From Flectonema sp. DT1601 (taxonomy: Eukaryota > Euglenozoa > Diplonemea > Diplonemida > Diplonemidae): a DNA stretch of 64,000 nt. A program made the position numbers and the translations under genes. The notes below the pieces were generated by a model. That model had not been told where the DNA came from and did no database searches. It saw only the letters and a program-made list of their open reading frames with translations. The stretch is from positions 806,001 through 870,000 of the forward strand of contig OZ025823.1 of assembly GCA_964019425.1 (NCBI GenBank), read 5' to 3'. Of this stretch, positions 26,800 to 35,429 are shown piece by piece. The stretch's first letter is position 1. Every line of letters begins with the position of its first letter.

Positions 26800-29700
26800 C
26801 CAACCCTGTACCTGACTTATCTAGTGACACGGTTTAATATTTAAAAGTGTTTACTCCTACAACGTTCATGGCGTGGCGTTCACATATCTTTAAAGACGCC
26901 GTGTGGACCACAACAATCAAAATATTGTGTATCGAAATATTCAATTTGGGTAACACGAATAACGGAAGAAAAATACGTACTTTTATTATTATTATTATTA
27001 GTTTTTTCCCTTTGTGTGTTGTTAACAAGGAAAGTTGTTGACAGAGAATAGCAAACCTTTTCTACTTCTCAGCATTCAATAATTGTTTTCCACTTGAGTA
27101 TTTGTTTCTACTACCCAAGATCTGCAGTCCTTCACACGTATCTTGTCATTTCTTCTTTTTACCCTTCTATTATATAACAATCGTATTGTAAGAGAGGAAA
27201 GGATAACACACGTAAACCTCCTGGCACCAGTTGGCTATCAGTAATTGTGTTGTGTTGGTTGGGGAGGCTTGTCTTTTCTATTTTTTCTGGTTTGTGTGAT
27301 TATTCTTTCTTCTTTAAAAAAAAAAAAAGATTTTTCTTTCCTTGAATTTTTGCAGTACCGCCAACTACGTGGTGTTTATAACGAGTCTATTAATAAAACA
27401 ACACTGAGAGATTGAGAATGGGTGACAAGGATAATTATTTCGTAAAATAGCATTTCAGTCTTAGACTGGGTGACATCGGGAGACCTGACGTGATGCACCC
27501 CTTAGTCGTTGGCTTGATGACATGCTTCAAGCTTTGTCTAAAAAACACCCTTATGACATAATCCTTGAAAAAACTATCTGTTCTCACAGTTAGACGTCCT
27601 TGAATTCTATAAGAATGAAAACAGGTTAAACCTTGCACAGTTGAGACTCTTGAACGGCTCGTATGCATTGTAAAATACTTATTTATTCCGTAGAAGGAAA
27701 GAGAGAGAGAGAGAGAGAGAGTGTGTTTTTAACAGTCCTACGGCTGCGTGGTATCTCGTCGGCCATTTTCTTGCAGTTTGACTTTGCATCTGTTTTTTAT
27801 TCCGTTTTTTTTTTTTTTTTTTTTTTTTCTACATATCTGCAGCTCTATTTCAGCCAAGTTGCCACCCCTGTGTAAAACACGGAGGCGAAGCAAAACTGGC
27901 GAACACACGGCCCTAACCGTTCGCATTTTTCTCCATTTCGTTTTTATTTATTCTACTCAGACTACTAAACTAAACGGTCAAAGGTAAAAGTTCAAAATGG
28001 TATTTCTATTTTTCTCAAAAAGTTTGTTGACTGAAAGGAAAACATTGCTATTGTAGAAACCAGCATCTCCTTTTTCTCCTTTTTTTTCTAATATCAAATT
28101 TCCCCCTTTTTTTTTTTTTCTTTTTCTAAAAGCAAACATTTTTTGTGTTCTAATCTGCGTACCTTTTCTTATTCTCATCTGGGTTGCCTTTTTTCATGCA
28201 GACAAAAATTATCGCATGCTTGGTATTTTTAAAAAAAACCCTTCTGACTTAGATGTAGTATGCATCAAGTCTACCGCAGTGCTGGTGATACCTGATTCTC
28301 ATTGGCAATCTACTGGTGTTCGTTGGACTTGCTAACTAACTTCTATTGTAATCTCATTTCAGGACATGTTGTGAGAGAACTGAACTTTGCTATCTCTTTA
28401 TCTAATATTCTCATTGATTAGGTTTCTTGATGTTAGCGATTTGCAAAAAAAAAAAAAAAAAAAAAAAAACCTCAAAATAACTTTTCAACACTAACATGAT
28501 TATGAATATTGTAGTCTGTTGAAAGGAATCGTATTAACTAAATTATATTACAATCATTCAGCTGATGGTAATTCTGATGAGCGTGTTCTCCCTCTCTTTT
28601 GACGAAAATTGGCGTTATCAGCCATCTCTAACAGTCTGCTCGCGCGGGCGGTGGGTTTAAGTAGTCATTTGTTCCAGGTTATTCTACGTCTCTTATCGTC
28701 TGTGAGAGTCTCACGGTTGTTGGAAGCGATATAACTGTTTCCCTGTTTGAGCTTTTTCCTGGCTTTTGGCTTCCTAGGCTTCGTAAATAAATAAATAAAC
28801 AATCCCTGCTGCGTCTTCCGAAACGGTTATAGATTGAGTCCTCTGTTGCTGTGAGTTAGTCTCATAACAAACTAATTCATCAGATAGTGAATCTCACGTT
28901 CATCATCAAATAAACCGCACAGTTATGGCATTATTAAAAGTTGGAATGAAGCGATGGCGTTTTTTTTTTTTTTTTTTTTGCTCCTTTCGATATGGTCACC
29001 GAATCTGTGATTGTATTTTTACTGAAAAAGAAAAAGAAAAAGAAAAAAAAAGAAGTGCAGCACATATGTAGTTTTCGAATTACTTTTTTTATTGTAATTA
29101 TCGAATTCGGCATGCAACGACCATTAACGTTGTGAGTTACCCTCCTAGAGCACTCATAATATACGTAACGTTGGATTATATAAATAACTAACTAACGTTG
29201 TTTGGGAGAAGCAAAATCTCCCTTTTTTTTTTTTTTTTGATTTGAATGTGCTGGTTGTTTTTTTAATTTTTTCTTCAATAAATTATTGGCTTCGTGTGTG
29301 TTTGTACCCTTTACAGCTGGCGGCAATCAAAATTATGCTGCAAAAAAAGTGCTGAAAGGGAAATCGACGCGACACCAAAAGGGCTACCTGTTTATTTATT
29401 CTTTTTTCTCTCTACTTTGTTATTTATATCATTTTTTTTAAAATATCTAGTAGTCTTTACGGCCGAAAAGATGATAAAAAAGATTACCGACACGAGTCGG
29501 TTAGGTAAACCCTGATAGTTGCAATGTTGTTTTGTTTATCTTTTGAATTTGTCTTCTGAATGTCTTGTTATGTTCATCAAAATGATTAATTTCATATGGC
29601 TATACAGTGACCCAACGGTGAGACAGATGTTGCAGAACAAGCGAAAGAGAAGTGTTGGTTAACACGACTCTTACTTTATAGGTTTGTTTCTGGTTGCGCA

Positions 29701-29983
29701 CAAACAAAAACAACGTTGTGAGAATTATTTAGAGAGGTGTCGATTCTTTTTTAAAGTCTTGAAGTAGATTATAACCGTAATCCCTAAATATGGTTGTTGA
29801 GATCTCGTAATTACTCTTCTGTATCTTAGATTAAACTCTCCCATTCGAATACCACTACAGCATACTTTGGAGCGTTTAATCGAAAGATGCAGAAGAGTTG
29901 AATTATCTCAGGATTTTCTTGTCAAACGGTTTGCTGTTTGAATTCATTTTTTTTTTTTTTTTTTTTTTTTGAAGTCGGAGAAA
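26800..29983. other. Gene-free spacer
   Basis: About 3.2 kb without a supported gene on either strand. It contains ATT repeats (about 26982-27000), a GA microsatellite (27699-27723), A/T runs (for example A at 28445-28469 and T at 28961-28979) and an AAAG/AAAAAG run at 29023-29053. The minus-strand frame 27435-27668 (77 codons) has no recognisable domain. No tRNA was recognised by eye. Confidence 0.55.
27699..27723. repeat. GA microsatellite
   Basis: An uninterrupted run of GA dinucleotides of about 24 bases in the gene-free region. Confidence 0.9.
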
Positions 29984-30103
29984 GAAACTATTCAGATTGA
30001 AAAGCCGTTTATTTCTGATGATCATGATTTATTTTTCCCGTGCGACTGGATTTTTGTCGGTATTCAACAGAATATATAGGCTTTATCTGGATGGTTCTTT
30101 TCC
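29984..30103 (+). repeat. Dispersed 120-bp repeat, copy 2
   Basis: Begins AGAAACTATTCAGATTGAAA and runs through TATTCAACAGAATATATAGG to CTTTATCTGGATGG. It is the copy nearest to the consensus of the three. A T run of about 22 and gaagtcggag lie just upstream, similar to the T run and gaagttgggg-like bases before copy 1. Confidence 0.78.
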
Positions 30104-30390
30104 TGTGATTGTTTTTCGTGCACAAAACAAGATCTAAAATCTGCCTTACATAAATAAGCATCAATAACTTGGTTTGAAAATTTCTGTTATTTTTTTTTTT
30201 TCTTTACTTTTGAATAAAATCTTCGCGCGATTTTTATTTTTTCGTTCATTTATTGGTCTTTGTTTTTTTCTAAAAAGGCAAGATACGCAAGAAATTTCGT
30301 AACTTTTTTGATTTCTAAAATAATTGTAGTTATTATGGTTTCGAGCAACAAACGGATCTTTTTTTTGCACATATTATTTATTTGATATTT

Positions 30391-30580
30391 ATATATGAGA
30401 GGATGCCAAAAGTAGGGTACCATTTTGTACCACGGGTAACTGCCGGCCTCTAAATCTTGGTCTGAGCACTTTTTTGGCCCACTCTGTATATTAGAAAACT
30501 CAATTCCGGGTCTGGGATACAACTTTACTTGTCACCAGTTCAAAAATTCTGCAATTTTTAGGGGAAATTGACTGTATTAC
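30391..30580 (+). repeat. Left terminal inverted repeat
   Basis: Pairs with 31622-31811. Differences are few: small changes in the outermost 12 bases and at the gggtacca/gggccta position. Confidence 0.88.
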
Positions 30581-30851
30581 TGTGTTATGCAGTACACACA
30601 CAGGGGGCAGGTTTACTTCACATATCAGACCTCTGTAATTAGATGCATTGTTCCCCGTGGCTGTCGAACTCCATATCCTGGGCAAGCAGACCCATCCCCA
30701 TCCGATGAATTTAGAAACTGCATGACAAAATTAATACGTAAGTTTTGGCACAAGCAGCGAAGCTAAGAGGATTGATGGACTGATATTGATCATTCGTGTG
30801 CATTCTGCACCTACACTAACTTACTAATAATGTTGTACACACTTACGTTTT

Positions 30852-31472
30852 TTAAGGGGTTACACTGCTACTTGAATCAGAGCTTTCGGGTTCAGAACGA
30901 CGGTCTGGACAATTTCGGAGATCATGAGTAAGAGAGCTGCACTGGCTGCATTGGCGCTTCTTTCTAACAGGCTTCTCAGGGGCACTTTTCCGTTTGCAGG
31001 CTCGTTGTTGGATGGTGTGCTCCCTGTCTAACCTTTCAAAGAAGGCTTCTTTTCTTGCTCGTTTATTCTTCAGGGAATCGATATGCTGACTGTGCTCTAT
31101 CTCTGCAAACTTGTTGTTGTCCGCGGTTGTGTCAAGGGGTGTAGATCCAATAGTGCTCTTCTCAGCTCTAGTAAGGGGAAGCTTATCTGATATTTTGGGC
31201 TTGTGGTTCAGTAGCAAAGTAGCCTTACCTCCGTCAAGTGCAAATTGCTGGTTTTCGTCAGAGAAAGCTGTGATATATATCTGACCTGAAGTATCCTTTC
31301 GGTAGGTGGGGATGCTGGTTACGGCTGGGATGCGGAGGTTCTGCACACTCACTTCTTGCTCTTCAAAGAAGAGGAATACAAGTGTTGTGTCGCTGAGCGT
31401 TCGGAGTACGCCTGCCACCTCGGTGAGGGTACGCACCGGTGCCCACTCTCGATGAGGTCTGGATGACATTTG
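30852..31472 (-). CDS. Element-encoded zinc-knuckle protein
   Basis: 206 residues from the first ATG at 31472; the frame is open back to about 31520 but only with GTG. It is the only convincing minus-strand gene in the window and lies wholly between the inverted repeats. The middle (about residues 20-100) is mixed and unrecognised. Residues about 135-180 are a Lys/Arg-rich helix. The C-terminal CSQCSSLTHDLRNC is a C-x2-C-x4-H-x4-C knuckle, and an acidic Ser tail follows. Basic helix plus knuckle suggests nucleic-acid binding. It may be a DNA-binding accessory protein or the C-terminal remnant of a transposase. No DDE residues are visible. Confidence 0.6.
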   Translation of the reverse strand, partial: QMSSRPHREWAPVRTLTEVAGVLRTLSDTTLVFLFFEEQEVSVQNLRIPAVTSIPTYRKDTSGQIYITAFSDENQQFALDGGKATLLLNHKPKISDKLPLTRAEKSTIGSTPLDTTADNNKFAEIEHSQHIDSLKNKRARKEAFFERLDREHTIQQRACKRKSAPEKPVRKKRQCSQCSSLTHDLRNCPDRRSEPESSDSSSSVTP

Positions 31473-31621
31473 ATATGCTGCCGAAATGCCCGTCACAGTG
31501 GCTCTCGTTCTAGAGTATCCTTAATTATCATTGTTATTTGTGAAGCTGTGATTCAAGCGAGTGACACTCTCCTACTACTACCTTACAAATTGGTCTCAAC
31601 TGTGCACAAGCATCTTACAGT

Positions 31622-31811
31622 GTAATACAGTCAATTTCCCCTAAAAATTGCAGAATTTTTGAACTGGTGACAAGTAAAGTTGTATCCCAGACCCGGAATT
31701 GAGTTTTCTAATATACAGAGTGGGCCAAAAAAGTGCTCAGACCAAGATTTAGAGGCCGGCAGTTACCCGTGGTACAAAATAGGCCCTACTTTTGGCACGT
31801 CCTCATATATA
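31622..31811 (-). repeat. Right terminal inverted repeat
   Basis: Reverse complement of 30391-30580 with very few differences. It is followed by ATATATTTT and a T run. Confidence 0.88.
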
Positions 31812-31999
31812 TTTTTTTTTTTTTTTTGTTGGCGAAGAAGTGGTATTATTTTTGCCATAATTTTTGCCAGCTCACGATTGTCTCCTCCAGCGAGTTTCTC
31901 TTGGAAATTTAGTACTCGAAATCGGGTACTAAATTTTTATTGTGTTGGATGTTAAATTAGCGTAAGTTAAGGTTTATTTTTTTGTATCTTTTTTTCTGT

Positions 32000-32033
<34 letters not shown>

Positions 32034-33415
32034 GTTTTTCCCTGTCTCCTTGTTTGATACAGAAAAAAAAAAAAAAAAAAAAAAAAAACGTGATTGTTTT
32101 CCTCGCCTTGCGTAAAACTTTTCTATATTTCCTTTTTTTTTTAGCATACTATATTTTCTTGCTTCACTGGCACCAGACTTCATTGCCATTTAAAAAACCT
32201 GTTTTATAGCTAATAATCATAGGGCAAAAATAAATTCTTTTTTTTTTCCTCTTTTTTTTTTTTTTGCAGACTAATAAATCACAATAATCATTTTCTTTTC
32301 GTTGCGTTAATTATTATTATTTTTTTTAAAAAAAGTAGTATTCATTTTCCTGTCATTGGTCACAAAAAAAAAAAAAAAAAAAAAACAGCAGAAAAATTTC
32401 CCCCTCAACACAGTTTCTTTTCAGTGAGAGGCCTCTAAAAAATGTATCAACGAATCCTCCTTTTTTTAATAATTGCGGATTGCCCTATCCATCTTCCCCT
32501 TTCCCTTTTATAATTAAATCTCTCTTTTGTTGTGAGAAGATAATTGTTGTCTTAGAGATCAAAGGCAAGAAGAAAAAATAAATAAAAAATAAATAAAAGT
32601 ATTGCTTTTCCTTTGAAAATTTTTAAACTGGGTGTGTTCAAAGATCGATATCAATTGGACGAATAAAAGTACACTCCTTGCGGCCCAATAATAATATTAT
32701 TAAAAAAACACTGGATCTTTTGTGAACGCATAAGCGTTTACTGCTAATTATTTTCCCCAGTGGTTGGGTTAAACTTCACTGATTTCGATAAATAAATAAT
32801 TTCGTTTCAATTCTAACGATTTCATAGTCTGAGGACAGTTATTTTATTTTATTGACTTGTCTTAAGTGACTATGACCCATGTCAAAAAATAAATATATTT
32901 CTTTTTTATAATTTAGTGATGTTCACTACCATAAACTGTGGTGCATCAAACTAAATGGAGCATATTGATAGAGGGAACCATCTTTTGAGGGAATCAAAAA
33001 AAAAAAGATTTAAGACGGTGTTGGGTTCGGTTCTTTTTTTTTTTTTTTTTTGTTGGTTTAACGGACTTCCAACATTCCGAAACGAGCATTTTTTTTTTGT
33101 CCTTGAGGGGTATCAAGAGCAACCTTATTACCTTACACCAAGAAGGTCGAAGTCCTTCGATATTATGGTGACAACTGATCTCGTATAGATGTTTTGTTGT
33201 CGTTTTTTTTTTTTTTTTTGATTATCAGTTCCTTTCCCTTTCGTTTGTATCTACTGATGGGAAGCCACACACCTTGTGATTATCAGGATGATGGCTTTTA
33301 TGGAGGCCTGGAGAGGAAGGTATTGTACGACTTAACTGGAAAAAAGAAAAAAAAAAAAAAAAAACTTATTCTTTTTTTTTAAAACAGAAATTATTTACAC
33401 GTTCAAAAAAGAACA
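31812..33415. other. Homopolymer-rich spacer before the Mpv17-like gene
   Basis: No gene is seen. There are long T and A runs (T at about 31999-32032, A at about 32064-32087, A at about 32365-32385). The acceptor ttttaaaacag (AG at 33386-33387) lies 29 bases before the next ATG. Confidence 0.6.
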
Positions 33416-34165
33416 ATGAAAATGGAGGCGGAGTTATTGTATCTCAGCCTCATGCAGCCAGAGGTTGCTATGTCTCCTGATGATTTGGAGTTCGATCTCC
33501 TTCCTGAAGATCTTTTGGAAGAAACAGAGTTAGCAACTGTTGTACTGCTGGGTAGGTTTTTAATTATAAATGCTGTATTCTCACTTGGTTCAGACATGGT
33601 AGCCCAGACTGTCATCGAAGAAAAACCTTCTTCGCAATACAACTGGGAGAGAACTGGTTATTATATTGCAACTGGAACTGTCTTTGTTGGAATGTCTCAA
33701 TTCTTTAGACTTTATCTGATTAGAAGTATCTTCGCTGATGATACCACACTTAAAACAGCCTTAGAAAAAACCTGTTTTAACCAACTCTTACTATCCCCAA
33801 TCGTTAACGCTGGGGCCATGGCAGCAGTTCAATTTACCAGAACATGGTCATGGTTAGATGTTAAACAAAAGCTGTATCAGGATTATTGGGAAGCTCAGCT
33901 TGTTGGATATGCGGTGAAGCCGGTTGGTAATTTAGCTGCTTTCGTATTATTTCCAACGAACATAGTTGGGCAACTAGTGATAACCAGAGTTGTTGCCTTT
34001 GGATATAATACTTATTTCAGCGTAGTTTCTCACAAAGACATTCGAAAAACTGTTTCAGAAAATGAAGAAGAAGATGACGGAGACGGAGAAGAAGAACAAT
34101 CAATCCCAAATATCGAAAAACAAAAACCATCCAGAAATGATGTACTTTGTTGTTCTGTAATGTAG
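33416..34165 (+). CDS. Mpv17/PMP22-family membrane protein
   Basis: 249 residues. The family forms small four-helix proteins of the mitochondrial inner or peroxisomal membrane, linked to nucleotide or metabolite homeostasis. Seen: the N-terminal signature SDMVAQ (family GDxxxQ), GTVFVGMSQFFRLYLIRSIF, FNQLLLSPIV (family DQxxxxP), then a Tyr/Trp-rich segment QDYWEAQLVGYAVKPVGNLA and a closing NIVGQLVITRVVAFGYNTYFS. The usual WP-x-x-Q reads AVKPVGNL, so the family match is clear but diverged. The tail is acidic and ends VLCCSVM, whose last four residues form a CaaX-type box. ATG 33416 follows an acceptor at 33386-33387; the second Met (33422) is an alternative start. Confidence 0.8.
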   Translation: MKMEAELLYLSLMQPEVAMSPDDLEFDLLPEDLLEETELATVVLLGRFLIINAVFSLGSDMVAQTVIEEKPSSQYNWERTGYYIATGTVFVGMSQFFRLYLIRSIFADDTTLKTALEKTCFNQLLLSPIVNAGAMAAVQFTRTWSWLDVKQKLYQDYWEAQLVGYAVKPVGNLAAFVLFPTNIVGQLVITRVVAFGYNTYFSVVSHKDIRKTVSENEEEDDGDGEEEQSIPNIEKQKPSRNDVLCCSVM

Positions 34166-34370
34166 CTTATAAAGATTGCTACTTACACCAAATTATATCG
34201 TAAATTGTACTACCCCTTTGAGTAACCCTTCTTCTTCTTTTATAGCCTCACACGCAACGATGTCTTATAGATTTATCTTCTTAACAATTATTTGATTTAT
34301 TGTGAGCTTCTTGTGATGTTGTTAACGTATTTAAAAATATGAACTCTCTCAGAGTTGTTTAGTTAACAAC

Positions 34371-35117
34371 ATGTCACAATATGCTTCTTTGAAGAGGTTT
34401 GGTGATGGTCTTGCAGTACAGGCTCTTTCTTCACCTGGATCACCGAATAGCATGAGATCTCATTCAGAGTCTCCACAGATTAGAGCTGTGTCTGTTGACC
34501 AGAATAGATCATTAAGTCCTGTTGTGAATGTCGGTGATGATCCGACTGTTAGTTTGATAAAGAACTGTATGTCTAAACATTTTGATTCCCTCAGAGACAA
34601 GGAGGAGGTTATGAAGTTAAGGAGAGCTCTATCTGAATCAAAAGTCGATGATCCAGATCGAATCTCAACAGAAAACAAACAACTAAAACAAAAGATTGCT
34701 ACTCTCACTGAAGCAATGACCATTCTTCATAATGAAAACAATAATCTAAAACAACAAGTCGCTGATTTTAATTCACAAGAAGAAGAAGTGGACGCTGTCG
34801 TAAATAAATCACTTGTAGCAGTTCAGAATGGTGAGAAAGAAATTCAAAACCTCTTAAAAGAAATAGCATATTTAAAAACTGATTCTTCACTAATAGAAGC
34901 AAAACGATCAGCTGAAGAAAGTCGATTAGCCCTTCTCGAATATCAAAAGCAGTCTCAGTCTACTATTTTAAAACTCACGAATGATAATAACACTTTATTA
35001 TTTCAATTACGATCTGTATTTAAGAATTTAGGAGAGTGCACAGGATCTATTTCCTCAACATTAGACTCCGTGGAGACACCTTCGATAGTCTCATTACCTG
35101 CTCACAAGAATGAGTAA
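34371..35117 (+). CDS. Coiled-coil protein of unknown function
   Basis: 248 residues. A Ser-rich N-terminus (about 1-65) is followed by a coiled coil (about 75-225) with clear heptads (for example LKQKIATLTEAMTILHNENN). No other domain is seen. ATG 34371 lies 18 bases after the acceptor ctctctcag (AG at 34351-34352). It sits 313 bases before the pseudo-calpain gene, in between which lies a dispersed repeat copy. Confidence 0.72.
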   Translation: MSQYASLKRFGDGLAVQALSSPGSPNSMRSHSESPQIRAVSVDQNRSLSPVVNVGDDPTVSLIKNCMSKHFDSLRDKEEVMKLRRALSESKVDDPDRISTENKQLKQKIATLTEAMTILHNENNNLKQQVADFNSQEEEVDAVVNKSLVAVQNGEKEIQNLLKEIAYLKTDSSLIEAKRSAEESRLALLEYQKQSQSTILKLTNDNNTLLFQLRSVFKNLGECTGSISSTLDSVETPSIVSLPAHKNE

Positions 35118-35131
35118 GAAGACCCTGTAAT

Positions 35132-35132
<1 letters not shown>

Positions 35133-35167
<35 letters not shown>

Positions 35168-35170
35168 TTT
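35133..35170. repeat. ATTT microsatellite
   Basis: About nine tandem TTTA/ATTT tetranucleotides just after the coiled-coil gene. Confidence 0.9.
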
Positions 35171-35199
35171 GGTTCTGTTTTTGTTTGTTGTACTATGGT

Positions 35200-35316
35200 G
35201 AAACTATTCAGATTGAAAGCAGTTATTTCTTATGGTCATATTTCCCCCTCCGGTGCAACGGGATTTCTGTCTTCGTTCAACGAAATATAAGGCTACTCTG
35301 AAATGGTTTTTTCATT
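35200..35316 (+). repeat. Dispersed 120-bp repeat, copy 3
   Basis: Begins GAAACTATTCAGATTGAAAG and includes TCGTTCAACGAAATATAAGG and CTCTGAAATGG. It aligns with copies 1 and 2 throughout. A T run follows it (about 35317-35336), and then the 5' acceptor of the calpain-like gene. Confidence 0.75.
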
Positions 35317-35429
35317 TTTTTTTTTTTTTTTTTTTGTTAATTGACTGTAACACTACCTATGTTCTAGATGATGATGAAGTGAGTCTACGTGGTTTATAAT
35401 TTTATTTAATCATTTTCAGCACCTCACTA

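Larger units (their letters stand above)
30391..31811. mobile_element. DNA transposon-like element with ~190-bp terminal inverted repeats
   Basis: A 1.42-kb element bounded by long, near-identical inverted repeats (30391-30580 and 31622-31811). The outer ends read ATATATGAG(A)GG...TGCCAAAAGTAGGG. Within each repeat lies AGAGTGGGCCAAAAAAGTGC (right-hand orientation), reminiscent of Tc1/mariner-type ends, but this is resemblance only. The target duplication cannot be fixed because the flanks are AT repeats (TATA is possible). The only substantial reading frame is a minus-strand zinc-knuckle protein. No recognisable DDE transposase is present, so the element is probably non-autonomous or an unusual family. 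The high similarity of the two ends points to recent insertion. Confidence 0.82.

Noticed and set aside
27435-27668. 77-codon minus-strand frame in the gene-free island
   Set aside because: I checked whether it could be an rRNA or protein remnant and found no convincing match to either.
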